Shown in pieces: positions 53,179 to 62,291 of a DNA stretch of 64,000 nucleotides (its first letter is position 1; each line of letters begins with the position of its first letter). Location: NCBI GenBank assembly GCA_001801025.1, contig MGWO01000013.1, positions 78,476-142,475 of the forward strand, given 5' to 3'. The notes under the pieces were generated by a model. It did not search any database. It was not told the origin of the DNA and saw only the letters and a program-made list of their open reading frames with translations. This DNA is from Gallionellales bacterium GWA2_54_124 (lineage in GTDB: Bacteria > Pseudomonadota > Gammaproteobacteria > Burkholderiales > Gallionellaceae). The position numbers and the translations under genes were made by a program.

Positions 53179-54602
53179 ACCATCTTCAACCCCCAAGCCA
53201 CACCGAATCCGGTAACATCTGTTCCTACCGCACCCAAGCCCTCTTCGCAGCGAACGGCGGACAGATCGACATGCAGCCAGGGCGTATTTTTTTCGACAAA
53301 GCGGTTCAGAAAACGCATCGCCAGAATATGATCCGCCCCGGCTTCCAGCGTGCACTGTTTGATGTCGGCAAACTTGGATTCAAGCTCTGCCTCATAGTCT
53401 TCATCCATCGGGAACGCACACAGCCGCTCGCCGACCTGCTTACCCATCTCGACCGCCCGCGCAAGCAGAGCATCAGAATTCCCAAGAACGCCGGAATAAC
53501 GGTTGCCGACCGCCTCTACCATGCTGCCAGTAAGCGTCGCAAAATCAATCATCAAATCGGGTTTCGCGCGCGAAGCGAGCGTCAGCGTGTCAGCCAGCAC
53601 CATGCGCCCTTCGGCATCGGTGTGGATCACCTCGATCGTCGTGCCGTTGAGCGCGACCACGATGTCGTTCTGCTTATAGGCTTTCGCGCTGATGTGGTTC
53701 TGCGCGATCGCCAGCCAGCAGTCGATGTTCACCGGCAACTTTTGCAACGTTGCGCCCAGCAAAACGCCGAGCGCAACCGCCGAACCGTTCATGTCTTCAT
53801 GCATATTGTGCATGTAGCGCGAAGGCTTCAAATTGTGACCGCCGGTGTCAAAACAAATCCCCTTGCCAACCAGCGCGATGGTTTTTTTCGCTTTGGGATG
53901 CCGATAAGTCAGATGCACGATGGCCGCATCTTCGATCTCACTGCCCTGCGCGACTGCCACGAACGCGCCCGCCCCCATTTTTCGCAAGGCCTTCATATCG
54001 AGTGTTTCCATCCCCCAGCCCTGTTCATCGGCCAGCTTTTCAATGCGATGGCGATACAAGGTCGGACTCAATTGGTTAGGCGGCAATACGGTGAGTGTCC
54101 GGCACAACACATTGCCTGACGCCTGTGCGCGAACGCTGTCGAAATCAGACTCACCCGGGACACCAAAAAGCTCGATACGCTTGAGCGATTTTTTCTCATC
54201 TTTTTTCTTATGTACCGGCAGGAGCGCGCCATTAATCCACGCCACATACAAGGCCAATTCGGCTGCTTTTTCACGCTGAGCATCATCACCCAGCACGCAA
54301 ATGGCAAGTTCTTTAGGATGCTCGTCCAGCAAGAGCTGCAACGCTTTGCGCAATTGCACGTGCAAGGAAAACACTGCCTTATCAAAATCCAGCATCACCC
54401 AGACGATCAGCGTGCCATCGGGCAAACTGGCCGCAACTGGTGATTTTTCCAATTCGGACACTTTCATGTCGCGCCGCGCTAAAACGGCCTTAAGCTGTTC
54501 GGCGTGCGGCAGATTATTGCCCATAACTTTCGACTTCGGGCTGATCAGCAGCAGATGTTTACTGGCCGGCAGGGTCTGAGACAGGGTCAATTGTGCTAGC
54601 AT
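53163..54602 (-). CDS. Leucyl aminopeptidase-family (M17) metallopeptidase
   Basis: A 479-residue cytoplasmic peptidase. The metal ligands are visible: KGICFDTGG (Lys and Asp near residue 250), the Asp in HEDMNGSA, and HTDAEGRMVLADTL (usual NTDAEGR, with N replaced by H). The N-terminal domain is diverged from PepA. It cuts N-terminal residues from peptides. The start at 54602 (MLAQLTLSQ) is preferred to 54623. The C-terminal five residues are encoded by an inverted repeat. Confidence 0.9.
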   Translation of the reverse strand: MLAQLTLSQTLPASKHLLLISPKSKVMGNNLPHAEQLKAVLARRDMKVSELEKSPVAASLPDGTLIVWVMLDFDKAVFSLHVQLRKALQLLLDEHPKELAICVLGDDAQREKAAELALYVAWINGALLPVHKKKDEKKSLKRIELFGVPGESDFDSVRAQASGNVLCRTLTVLPPNQLSPTLYRHRIEKLADEQGWGMETLDMKALRKMGAGAFVAVAQGSEIEDAAIVHLTYRHPKAKKTIALVGKGICFDTGGHNLKPSRYMHNMHEDMNGSAVALGVLLGATLQKLPVNIDCWLAIAQNHISAKAYKQNDIVVALNGTTIEVIHTDAEGRMVLADTLTLASRAKPDLMIDFATLTGSMVEAVGNRYSGVLGNSDALLARAVEMGKQVGERLCAFPMDEDYEAELESKFADIKQCTLEAGADHILAMRFLNRFVEKNTPWLHVDLSAVRCEEGLGAVGTDVTGFGVAWGLKMVSSKW

Positions 54603-54654
54603 TACGTCCTCGAAAAAAGTCATTCAGTGACGCGATTATACGGCCATCTACACT

Positions 54655-55449
54655 ATGCGCACCTACCTCAATCTCATGCAGCACGTGCTGGATAACGGCA
54701 CCCAAAAATCCGACCGCACCGGCACCGGCACGGTCAGCGTATTCGGCCACCAGATGCGCTTCGATCTGGCACAGGGTTTTCCGCTGGTGACCACCAAGAA
54801 GTGCCACATGAAATCCATCATCCATGAACTGCTATGGTTTTTGCAGGGTGACACCAACATCGGCTACCTGAAAGAACACGGCGTCAAAATCTGGGACGAA
54901 TGGGCGGATGAGCACGGCGACCTGGGGCCCGTTTACGGCCATCAATGGCGCTCGTGGGAGGCGGTGGACGGACGCGTGATCGACCAGATCAAGATCGCTG
55001 TGGATCAGCTCAAAAACAATCCCGATTCGCGCCGCATCATCGTCTCGGCATGGAACGTCGGCGAACTCGATACAATGGCGCTCGCGCCCTGCCATGCCTT
55101 CTTCCAGTTCTACGTATCAGAGGGCAAGCTTTCCTGCCAGCTCTACCAGCGCAGCGCCGACATATTCTTAGGCGTGCCGTTCAATATAGCAAGCTACGCG
55201 CTGCTCACCCTGATGATGGCGCAGGTCTGCAATCTTGAACCGGGTGATTTCGTGCACACCTTCGGCGATGCGCATTTGTATCTGAATCACCTTGAACAGA
55301 CACAATTGCAACTGTCGCGCGAACCGCACCCGCTGCCCGTCATGCACATCAATCCGGATGTAAAAGACATTTTCAGCTTCAAATACGAGGACTTCACACT
55401 GACAGGTTACGATCCGCATCCGGCCATTAAAGGGAAAGTCGCGGTATGA
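54655..55449 (+). CDS. thyA: Thymidylate synthase
   Basis: A 264-residue enzyme converting dUMP to dTMP with methylene-tetrahydrofolate. Motifs are [19 protein letters not shown], the nucleophile in [13 protein letters not shown] (Cys146 by E. coli count), [18 protein letters not shown] and a C-terminus ending KGKVAV. The stop overlaps folA by 4 bases. Confidence 0.98.
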   Translation: MRTYLNLMQHVLDNGTQKSDRTGTGTVSVFGHQMRFDLAQGFPLVTTKKCHMKSIIHELLWFLQGDTNIGYLKEHGVKIWDEWADEHGDLGPVYGHQWRSWEAVDGRVIDQIKIAVDQLKNNPDSRRIIVSAWNVGELDTMALAPCHAFFQFYVSEGKLSCQLYQRSADIFLGVPFNIASYALLTLMMAQVCNLEPGDFVHTFGDAHLYLNHLEQTQLQLSREPHPLPVMHINPDVKDIFSFKYEDFTLTGYDPHPAIKGKVAV

Positions 55450-55928
55450 GCCCCTGCATTGTGGTTGCCATGGCAAAAAACCGTACCATCGGCGTGAACA
55501 ACACGCTGCCCTGGCGCTGCCCTGAAGACTTGAAACATTTCAAGCAACTCACGATGGGGCATCACATGATCATGGGCCGCAAGACCTTCGATTCGATCGG
55601 CCGCCCCCTGCCGGGACGCACCACGGTGGTTGTCACACGCGACAAAAACCTTAAAATTGACGGCTGCTTGATCGCGCACTCGCTGCCCGAGGCGCTCGCC
55701 GCCTGCACCAATAAACCTGCCTTCATCGTCGGCGGTGCTGAAATTTACGCGCAGGCGCTCGACCTTAGCGACACGCTCTACATCACCGAGATTCAGCAGG
55801 ATGTTGCGGGGGATGCGCATTTCCCAAATTTTGATCCGTCCGCATGGCAGGAAGTCGCACGCGAAATTCGCACTCAGGAATTGCCTCAGCCGCTGGAATA
55901 TCATTTCGTTACTTATCGCAGAAAATAG
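55446..55928 (+). CDS. folA: Dihydrofolate reductase
   Basis: A 160-residue enzyme that regenerates tetrahydrofolate after ThyA. It has [24 protein letters not shown] (represented; catalytic acidic residue in the DL segment), [15 protein letters not shown] and [11 protein letters not shown]. The overlap with thyA indicates coupled translation. Confidence 0.97.
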   Translation: MSPCIVVAMAKNRTIGVNNTLPWRCPEDLKHFKQLTMGHHMIMGRKTFDSIGRPLPGRTTVVVTRDKNLKIDGCLIAHSLPEALAACTNKPAFIVGGAEIYAQALDLSDTLYITEIQQDVAGDAHFPNFDPSAWQEVAREIRTQELPQPLEYHFVTYRRK

Positions 55929-55932
55929 CAAC

Positions 55933-57855
55933 ATGAATACACTCGAACTGCTCGCTCCGGCGAAAAATGCCGACATCGGCCGCGAAGCGATTTTGCACGG
56001 TGCCGACGCGGTGTATATCGGCGGCCCCGCTTTCGGAGCACGCCACAATGCCGGCAATTCGATTGCAGACATTGCAAAACTGGTCGGCCATGCGCACAAA
56101 TACAACGCGCAAATTTTCGTCACGCTCAACACTATGCTGCACGATGCGGAACTGGAAGAGGCCAGACAACTGGTCGTTGATTGCTACGAGGCGGGCGTCG
56201 ATGCGCTGATTGTGCAGGACATGGGATTGCTGGAACTGGATCTGCCGCCGATCGCGCTGCATGCCTCAACCCAGTGCGACATCCGCACGCCGCAAAAGGC
56301 AAAATTTTTATCGGATGCAGGTTTCTCGCAGATCGTGCTGGCGCGTGAATTGAATCTCAAAGAGATCGCTGCCATACGCGCGGCAGTCCCTTGCGACACG
56401 CTCATCGAACACTTCATCCACGGCGCATTGTGCGTCGCCTATTCAGGTCAGTGCTACATCAGCCATGCGCATACCGGGCGCTCAGCCAATCGCGGCGACT
56501 GCTCGCAGGCGTGCCGCCTGCCCTATACGCTCGAAGACAATAAAGGACGCGTCGTGGCATTCGACAAGCACCTGCTGTCCGTGAAAGACAACAATCAGAG
56601 CAATAATTTACGCGCGCTGATCGACGCCGGGGTGCGCAGCTTCAAAATCGAAGGTCGCTACAAAGATATGTCGTATGTGAAGAACATCACAGGCCATTAT
56701 CGCCGGCTGTTTGACGAAATCCTCAATGAACGTCCTGAGCTTGTCGCATCCTCCAGTGGCAAGACGAAACTGCTGTTCACGCCCGATCCTGATAAAACCT
56801 TCCATCGCGGGGCAACAGATTATTTTACCAACGGTCGCCGTGACGACATCGGTGCATTTGACGCGCCTTCTTTTGTCGGAACGCCGCTGGGCAATATCAC
56901 CGCAGTCGGCGCCGACTGGTTCGATCTGGAAACAGAGGAGACGCTCGCTAACAGCGATGGACTCAATTATATGAACAATCGCGAAGTCATCGGTCTGCAG
57001 GCGAATATCGTCAAATGCCAGTCCCAAGGGCTATGGCGCATTTGGCCCAATGAGCCGATGAGCCAGCTTGCAGGCTTGCGCAAAGGCATTGCCGTTAACC
57101 GTAACCGCGATCACATCTGGGAGCACGTACTCACCAAAAAATCAGCCGAGCGCCGTATTGAAATCAGCGCTCATTTTTCCGACAGCGAGGATGGATTCAG
57201 CTTGACCTTGCAGGACGAGGACGGCGTTGAAGCAACCGCTACGATCCCGTGCGACAAACAGGCCGCCCTGCACCGCGACGAGGCAGAAAACGCATTGCGC
57301 GAGCAACTCGCGCGTTTCGGCAGCAGCGATTTTGCTTTGAAAGAACTCGATGTAAACTGGTCAAAACCCTGGTTTGTGCCAAGCTCTCTGGCTAATCGGC
57401 TGCGCCGCGATGCGGTCGAAAAACTCGAAGCTGCGCGCCAACTGGCCTATGCTCGTCCTGCCCGCAAAACGGCCCGTGACGCAATTTATCCGGATGAAGC
57501 GCTCACCTATCTGGCCAACGTCAACAACCACTCAGCCCACGCCTTCTATACCCGGCACGGCGTGAAACTGATCGAGTCCGCCTACGAGGCGCACGAAGCA
57601 AAAGATGAAGTCTCTTTAATGATTACGCGCCACTGCCTGCGCTTTTCATTGAGCCTGTGTCCAAAGCAGGCAAAAGGGGTCATCGGCGTTCAAGGACAGG
57701 TGCGCGCAGATCCGATGACACTGGTCAATGGCAGCGAACGATTGACGCTGAAATTCGACTGCCGCGCCTGCGAAATGCATGTGATGGGAAAAATCAAAAA
57801 ACACATCTTAAAATCCGTACCGGTGATGTTTCACCCGCACGGAGCAAAACGCTGA
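55933..57855 (+). CDS. rlhA: U32-family protein, RlhA-like 23S rRNA hydroxylation factor
   Basis: A 640-residue U32 protein (MNTLELLAPAKNADIGREAI). The U32 signature is present near residue 165 (EHFIHGALCVAYSGQCYIS) with further Cys in RGDCSQACRLPY, and KIEGRYKDMSYV follows. The length and the C-terminal extension match E. coli RlhA (YdcP, about 650), which is needed to hydroxylate C2501 of 23S rRNA, rather than TrhP (about 450). The label is by length and architecture. The frame reaches back into folA, but 55933 is the family start. Confidence 0.82.
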   Translation: MNTLELLAPAKNADIGREAILHGADAVYIGGPAFGARHNAGNSIADIAKLVGHAHKYNAQIFVTLNTMLHDAELEEARQLVVDCYEAGVDALIVQDMGLLELDLPPIALHASTQCDIRTPQKAKFLSDAGFSQIVLARELNLKEIAAIRAAVPCDTLIEHFIHGALCVAYSGQCYISHAHTGRSANRGDCSQACRLPYTLEDNKGRVVAFDKHLLSVKDNNQSNNLRALIDAGVRSFKIEGRYKDMSYVKNITGHYRRLFDEILNERPELVASSSGKTKLLFTPDPDKTFHRGATDYFTNGRRDDIGAFDAPSFVGTPLGNITAVGADWFDLETEETLANSDGLNYMNNREVIGLQANIVKCQSQGLWRIWPNEPMSQLAGLRKGIAVNRNRDHIWEHVLTKKSAERRIEISAHFSDSEDGFSLTLQDEDGVEATATIPCDKQAALHRDEAENALREQLARFGSSDFALKELDVNWSKPWFVPSSLANRLRRDAVEKLEAARQLAYARPARKTARDAIYPDEALTYLANVNNHSAHAFYTRHGVKLIESAYEAHEAKDEVSLMITRHCLRFSLSLCPKQAKGVIGVQGQVRADPMTLVNGSERLTLKFDCRACEMHVMGKIKKHILKSVPVMFHPHGAKR

Positions 57856-58094
57856 TGTTCGCGCTGCCCTCGATCGCGAATCTGATTATTTCAACATTCG
57901 TGTTTTTTATCGCGGTCTGGTATATCAACCGCTATCTGGATGAACAAGGCATCCCCACAGGCATGACGCGCAGCCTGCTGGTCTTTACACTCGCCTCCCT
58001 TGTATCGTGGGGCTCAGGCGAGGTCGTGGACTGGCTGAACGGCACGCACCCCGCACCAACCGACCTGTCGAACCTGCTAAAACGCACAAACTAA
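57855..58094 (+). CDS. Small membrane protein coupled to rlhA
   Basis: A 79-residue protein starting at an ATG that overlaps the rlhA stop (ATGA). It has two hydrophobic segments (about residues 6-24 and 43-58), GIPTGMTRSLLVFTLASLVSWGSG in between and a polar C-terminus. I do not recognise a family; similar short proteins are not part of characterised RlhA systems. Confidence 0.65.
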   Translation: MFALPSIANLIISTFVFFIAVWYINRYLDEQGIPTGMTRSLLVFTLASLVSWGSGEVVDWLNGTHPAPTDLSNLLKRTN

Positions 58095-58103
58095 TACGGC
58101 CCC

Positions 58104-58625
58104 TCATTCCGGATGAGTAAGCTCTGTTGTGCAGCTCTCCCGCATCCAGCACTCAAACCAGTCGCTCAACGAGCGACTCTCGCCTAATCGTGCGAGTTGC
58201 TGGTCAATGGCATCGTGATTGCCCCACACCACGCTGGGCAAGCGCCCCTCGTCAACCTGTAATTCAATGTCATGACAATACAGCCCCTTATCGCGCTGCA
58301 CATAAAAACCGTAAGTACGACACGCGACCGGCCGCTGGTGATAGACCGGACAGGTGCCACTCGAGCGATCCAGCATCGGGCAAGTAAGGGGACGATCCTG
58401 CTGTGAACTGATGGCAAGCATGCGTATCTCCTGAAGTCGTTCCGCTGACAGCGCTGCCAAGCCCTCACGCAGCAACTCCCATTCTGCAAATGTCAGCTGA
58501 GGCACTTCAGCCAGGCGACGGCAGCATCCATCGCACCCCTTGCCGCACAACCAGTCGGCGTGCCCCTCCAAAATGGTGTGTACGCGTACGTCGATATCGA
58601 TATGGAGATTGGCTAGCGGTGTCAT
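58104..58625 (-). CDS. YkgJ-family cysteine-cluster protein
   Basis: A 173-residue protein with the Zn/Fe-binding cysteine cluster: CGKGCDGCCRRL near residue 27, CPMLDRSSGTCPVYHQRPVACRTYGF in the middle, and a further Cys in GLYCHDIELQ. The family (CxxCxxCC) is often annotated as zinc- or iron-chelating; function is unknown. The start at 58625 (MTPLANLHIDID) is chosen over 58646. Confidence 0.87.
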   Translation of the reverse strand: MTPLANLHIDIDVRVHTILEGHADWLCGKGCDGCCRRLAEVPQLTFAEWELLREGLAALSAERLQEIRMLAISSQQDRPLTCPMLDRSSGTCPVYHQRPVACRTYGFYVQRDKGLYCHDIELQVDEGRLPSVVWGNHDAIDQQLARLGESRSLSDWFECWMRESCTTELTHPE

Positions 58626-58649
58626 GTGATGATTTAAAATGTACAAAAC

Positions 58650-58683
58650 AAAAAAGCCCGGAACTTTCGTTCCGGGCTTTTTA
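58650..58683 (-). terminator. Terminator of the cold-shock gene
   Basis: Stem AAAAGCCCGGAAC with GTTCCGGGCTTTT around loop TTTC (GAAA on the minus strand). A- and T-runs on both sides allow activity in either direction, and the ykgJ-type gene begins just beyond. Confidence 0.92.
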
Positions 58684-58694
58684 ACAAGCGCTAA

Positions 58695-58898
58695 TTAAGC
58701 AGCTTGGATGTTTGAAGCTTGCTTGCCCTTAGGACCTTGCGTAACTTCAAAACTTACTTTTTGACCTTCTTGAAGGGTCTTGAAACCGTTCATGTTGATC
58801 GCTGAGAAGTGTGCGAACAGATCTTCGCTACCATCATCAGGAGTTACGAAACCGAAACCTTTTGCATCATTGAACCACTTAACTGTACCAGTTGCCAT
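58695..58898 (-). CDS. Cold-shock protein, CspA family
   Basis: A 67-residue OB-fold RNA chaperone: [20 protein letters not shown] with RNP1 (KGFGF) and DLFAHFSAI with RNP2. It is the standard length. The start is 58898; the frame above it is leader. A good promoter lies about 115 bases upstream, giving a long leader with a hairpin next to the ribosome site, as in cold-regulated csp mRNAs. Confidence 0.97.
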   Translation of the reverse strand: MATGTVKWFNDAKGFGFVTPDDGSEDLFAHFSAINMNGFKTLQEGQKVSFEVTQGPKGKQASNIQAA

Positions 58899-58921
58899 GT
58901 GACTACTTCCTTTTTTAAAAA

Positions 58922-58940
58922 CACGGGAAAAACTCCCGCA
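58922..58940 (-). promoter_or_regulatory. Leader hairpin before the cold-shock gene
   Basis: On the minus strand CGGGA-GTTTT-TCCCG, about 25 bases before the ATG and inside the predicted leader. Confidence 0.4.
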
Positions 58941-59012
58941 AAACCATTTGATCGAAGATTGCACATGGTAAAACCAGTACTGCAGTGACTTTGAATCAAA
59001 CACGAAGGTGAC

Positions 59013-59041
59013 TTTATACGCTATTTTTTAAACCTGATCAA
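59013..59041 (-). promoter_or_regulatory. Sigma-70 promoter of the cold-shock gene
   Basis: On the minus strand TTGATC (59036-59041) and TATAAA (59013-59018) with exactly 17 bases between. The transcript would start near 59006, giving a leader of about 108 bases. Confidence 0.72.
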
Positions 59042-59075
59042 GAAAATTTTAAAAACTCGCGTCAGACAACGAATA

Positions 59076-61322
59076 TTACCTCACACAATCCACAAAATAG
59101 CGCTTCACGCCATCCACTTCCTCGGCAACCAGACCGTGTATATCAGTCTCGAAACCGGGTAATTTCTGGCTGAAATCGCGGGCGAACTTCAGATAGTCGA
59201 TAATCGTCTTATTAAACATTTCACCCGGAATCAGCAGAGGGATACCCGGCGGATAAGGCGTGAGCAGCACAGCGGTAATGCGACCTTCCAGATCGTCGAT
59301 TTCCACACGATCCAGCTCCTCATGCGCCATCTTGGCGAATGCATCGGACGGTTTCATCGCCGGCTGCATATCAGACAGATACATTTCAGTCGTCATGCGA
59401 GCGACATTATGCAGTTTGTAGGCATCGTGTATCTGCTGGCAAAGATCGCGCAATCCGGTGCGCTCATAGCGGGGATATTTAGCGGCAAACTCGGGCAGAA
59501 TACGCCACAGCGGCTGGTTCTTGTCGTAATCATCCTTGAACTGCTGGAGCGCGGTCAGCAGCGTATTCCAGCGCCCCTTGGTGATGCCGATAGTGAACAT
59601 GATGAAGAAGGAGTACAGACCGCACTTCTCGACGATCACGCCGTGCTCGGCCAGATACTTCGTGACCATCGACGCCGGAATTCCGTTATCGGAAAAATCG
59701 CCATCCACATCCAGCCCCGGCGTGATGATTGTCGCTTTGATCGGATCGAGCATATTGAAGCCTTCGGCCAGATCGCCGAATCCGTGCCACTTGTCGGACG
59801 CTTTCAATACCCAGTCTTCGCGCGAACCGACACCCTCTTCGGCGATCACATCCGGCCCCCAGACCTGAAACCACCAATCCAGCCCGAATTCCTCGTCTAC
59901 TTTGCGCATCGCACGGCGAAAATCCAGCGCTTCAGCGATGGACTCATCAACCAGCGCAGGCCCGCCCGGCGCCTCCATCATCGCTGCGGCCACGTCACAA
60001 GACGCGATGATCGCGTACTGAGGGCTAGTGGACGTATGCATCAGATAGGCTTCGTTGAAGATGTACTTGTTCAGCTTGCGGTTTTGCGGCTCGCGTATCA
60101 AAATCTGCGACGCCTGAGACAGGCCTGCGAGCAGCTTATGCGTGGACTGCGTCGCGAAAATCATCGATTCCCGCGCCTGAGGACGATCTTTTCCGATCGC
60201 GTGCATATCCTTGTAGAAATCATGGAACGCCGCGTGCGGCAGCCACGCCTCATCGAAATGCAGCGTGTCGATGCGACCGTCCAGCATTTCTTTCAACATC
60301 TCGACGTTATAGACGATCCCGTCGTAGGTACTTTGCGTGATGGTCAGAATGCGCGGCTTCTTGGTCTTGTCTTTGATAAACGGGTTCGCGTCGATCTTGC
60401 GCTGTATGCTCTCAGGCTCGAACTCGGATTTCGGTATCGGCCCGATAATGCCGTAATGATTGCGTGTCGGCGTCAAAAATACCGGCACCGCGCCCGTCAT
60501 CATGATCGAATGCAGGATAGACTTGTGACAGTTGCGATCCACCACGACGATATCGTCGGGCGCGACCGTCGAGTGCCAGACGATCTTGTTAGACGTCGAG
60601 GTACCATTGGTGACAAAGAACAGGTGATCCGAGTTAAAAATACGCGCGGCGTTGCGTTCGGATGCGGCAACAGGCCCTGTGTGATCGAGCAACTGCCCCA
60701 GCTCATCCACTGCATTACACACGTCGGCGCGCAGCATGTTCTCGCCGAAAAACTGGTGGAACATCTGACCTACAGGCGACTTCAGAAAAGCCACGCCGCC
60801 CGAGTGCCCCGGGCAATGCCACGAATAGGAACCGTCCTGCGCGTAATGCAGCAAGGCGCGGAAAAACGGCGGTGCCAGAGAATCCAGATAGGAACGCGCC
60901 TCGCGGATAATGTGGCGCGCCACGAACTCCGGCGTATCCTCATGCATATGAATAAAACCGTGCAACTCGCGCAACACATCATTCGGAATGTGGCGCGAGG
61001 TGCGTGTTTCGCCATACAGATAAATTGGGATATCTTCGTTCTTGAAACGGATCTCTTCGACAAAGGCGCGCAGACTCTTGAGTGCAACTTCCGTCTCTTC
61101 AGCACTGCCCCCGCCAAACTCCTCATCATCGATGGACAACAGGAACGCAGACGCGCGGCTTTGCTGCTGCGCAAATGAGGTCAAGTCACCATAACTGGTC
61201 ACACCCAGCACTTCCATACCCTCTTTCACCAGCGCATCAGCCAGCGCGCGGATGCCTAAACCGCTGGCATTCTCGGAACGGAAATCTTCATCGATAATAA
61301 TAATGGGGAAGCGAAATTTCAT
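59076..61322 (-). CDS. Arginine/lysine/ornithine decarboxylase
   Basis: A 748-residue PLP decarboxylase of the large biodegradative type. The first 130 residues form a response-regulator-like wing domain (IIIIDEDFRSENASG). The core has CPGHSGGVAFLKSPVG, FVTNGTSTSNKI, FDEAWLPHAAFH (represented) and the PLP lysine at 396 (TQSTHKLLAGLSQ). It forms a diamine and CO2 from a basic amino acid; which one cannot be read from the sequence. It is monocistronic. A long frame on the opposite strand is only a shadow. Confidence 0.92.
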   Translation of the reverse strand: MKFRFPIIIIDEDFRSENASGLGIRALADALVKEGMEVLGVTSYGDLTSFAQQQSRASAFLLSIDDEEFGGGSAEETEVALKSLRAFVEEIRFKNEDIPIYLYGETRTSRHIPNDVLRELHGFIHMHEDTPEFVARHIIREARSYLDSLAPPFFRALLHYAQDGSYSWHCPGHSGGVAFLKSPVGQMFHQFFGENMLRADVCNAVDELGQLLDHTGPVAASERNAARIFNSDHLFFVTNGTSTSNKIVWHSTVAPDDIVVVDRNCHKSILHSIMMTGAVPVFLTPTRNHYGIIGPIPKSEFEPESIQRKIDANPFIKDKTKKPRILTITQSTYDGIVYNVEMLKEMLDGRIDTLHFDEAWLPHAAFHDFYKDMHAIGKDRPQARESMIFATQSTHKLLAGLSQASQILIREPQNRKLNKYIFNEAYLMHTSTSPQYAIIASCDVAAAMMEAPGGPALVDESIAEALDFRRAMRKVDEEFGLDWWFQVWGPDVIAEEGVGSREDWVLKASDKWHGFGDLAEGFNMLDPIKATIITPGLDVDGDFSDNGIPASMVTKYLAEHGVIVEKCGLYSFFIMFTIGITKGRWNTLLTALQQFKDDYDKNQPLWRILPEFAAKYPRYERTGLRDLCQQIHDAYKLHNVARMTTEMYLSDMQPAMKPSDAFAKMAHEELDRVEIDDLEGRITAVLLTPYPPGIPLLIPGEMFNKTIIDYLKFARDFSQKLPGFETDIHGLVAEEVDGVKRYFVDCVR

Positions 61323-61394
61323 AGTCTGACTCTCAGTGAGTGTAACGAATTGGCGCGGATTGTCGCAGATTTACGGAGCAGCGCAAGCGTGTTA

Positions 61395-61622
61395 TTAATC
61401 CTGAGGAGAATAAGAATCCACAAGCTCAGCAATCAGGCCGGCCAGCGCCTGCCTGACCTGCTTGGAATCAACGCCCATCAGCACGGCATCGTCCAATGCG
61501 TCCTGACAAATCTGGCGGATTTCTTCTAAATTCTCGCTCATCACCTTATTCTTTTCCACGCAGGCGATGACCTCACCTTTTGGCGAACGCCAGATTATCG
61601 GTTTGATCTGTGACAAAGACAT
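61395..61622 (-). CDS. Small conserved protein downstream of dcd
   Basis: A 75-residue soluble protein ([20 protein letters not shown] at the start) with one cysteine-bearing helix (LEEIRQICQDALDDAVLMG). Its ATG overlaps the dcd stop by one base, so translation is coupled. Similar short reading frames occur beside dcd in betaproteobacteria, as far as I recall; no function is known. A frame to 61694 shadows dcd. Confidence 0.7.
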   Translation of the reverse strand: MSLSQIKPIIWRSPKGEVIACVEKNKVMSENLEEIRQICQDALDDAVLMGVDSKQVRQALAGLIAELVDSYSPQD

Positions 61623-62188
61623 TACATTTTCGGCAAAGTAACGCCAACCTGCCCCTGATACTTGCCGCCGCGGTCCTTGTAGGAGGTCTCGCATTCCTCA
61701 TCGCTCTCGAAGAACAACACCTGCGCGATGCCTTCGTTAGCGTAAATTTTGGCGGGTAGCGGCGTGGTATTGGAAAACTCCAGCGTCACATAGCCTTCCC
61801 ATTCAGGCTCAAACGGCGTAACGTTGACGATGATGCCGCAACGCGCATAGGTCGATTTACCCAGACAGACGGTCAGCACCGAACGGGGAATGCGGAAATA
61901 TTCGACAGTGCGCGCCAGCGCAAACGAATTGGGCGGGATGATGCAGTAATCGGCAGTCACTTCCACGAAGGAATTCGGATCGAAGTTTTTAGGATCGACG
62001 ATGGTGCTGTTGATATTGGTAAACAGCTTAAATTCGTTCGAACAACGGATGTCGTAACCATAGCTGGACGTGCCGTAAGACACGATGCGTTTACCATCGA
62101 CTTCTTTGACCTGATTGGGTTCGAACGGCTCTATCATGCCGTGCTGCTCCGCCATCCGGCGTATCCATTTGTCTGATTTAATGCTCAT
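61622..62188 (-). CDS. dcd: dCTP deaminase
   Basis: A 188-residue trimeric enzyme that makes dUTP from dCTP, feeding dUMP to ThyA. Motifs are [50 protein letters not shown] (represented) with the catalytic Glu, and [12 protein letters not shown]. The frame opens at 62254, but 62188 is the family start; the upstream DNA is an AT-rich fold-back. Confidence 0.96.
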   Translation of the reverse strand: MSIKSDKWIRRMAEQHGMIEPFEPNQVKEVDGKRIVSYGTSSYGYDIRCSNEFKLFTNINSTIVDPKNFDPNSFVEVTADYCIIPPNSFALARTVEYFRIPRSVLTVCLGKSTYARCGIIVNVTPFEPEWEGYVTLEFSNTTPLPAKIYANEGIAQVLFFESDEECETSYKDRGGKYQGQVGVTLPKM

Positions 62189-62203
62189 AGTATTTAATGA
62201 AAT

Positions 62204-62280
62204 GGACAATTTATATTGGACAATTGATAGTAAAAACCCTGATCCTGCTTTCAATTATCAATTGTAAATTGTCAATTATC
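62204..62280. repeat. AT-rich fold-back of CAATTGTC/GACAATTG words
   Basis: GACAATTTA (62205-62213) matches TAAATTGTC (62265-62273); GGACAATTGATAG (62219-62231) matches TATCAATTG (62257-62265). The words TCAATTATC recur directly. It lies between mrp and dcd and may form a large hairpin in the dcd leader. Confidence 0.6.
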
Positions 62281-62291
62281 ACTTGCCTTTC

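Noticed and set aside
55735..55932. N-terminal extension of the U32 protein into folA
   Set aside because: The extension is folA read in another frame; MNTLELLAPAKNADIG at 55933 is the family start, so this is not a fusion.
59322..61178. 618-codon open frame opposite the Arg/Lys/Orn decarboxylase
   Set aside because: It is antisense to an intact gene with clear PLP motifs; the translation is Arg/His-rich without any domain, as expected for a shadow of a GC-rich gene.
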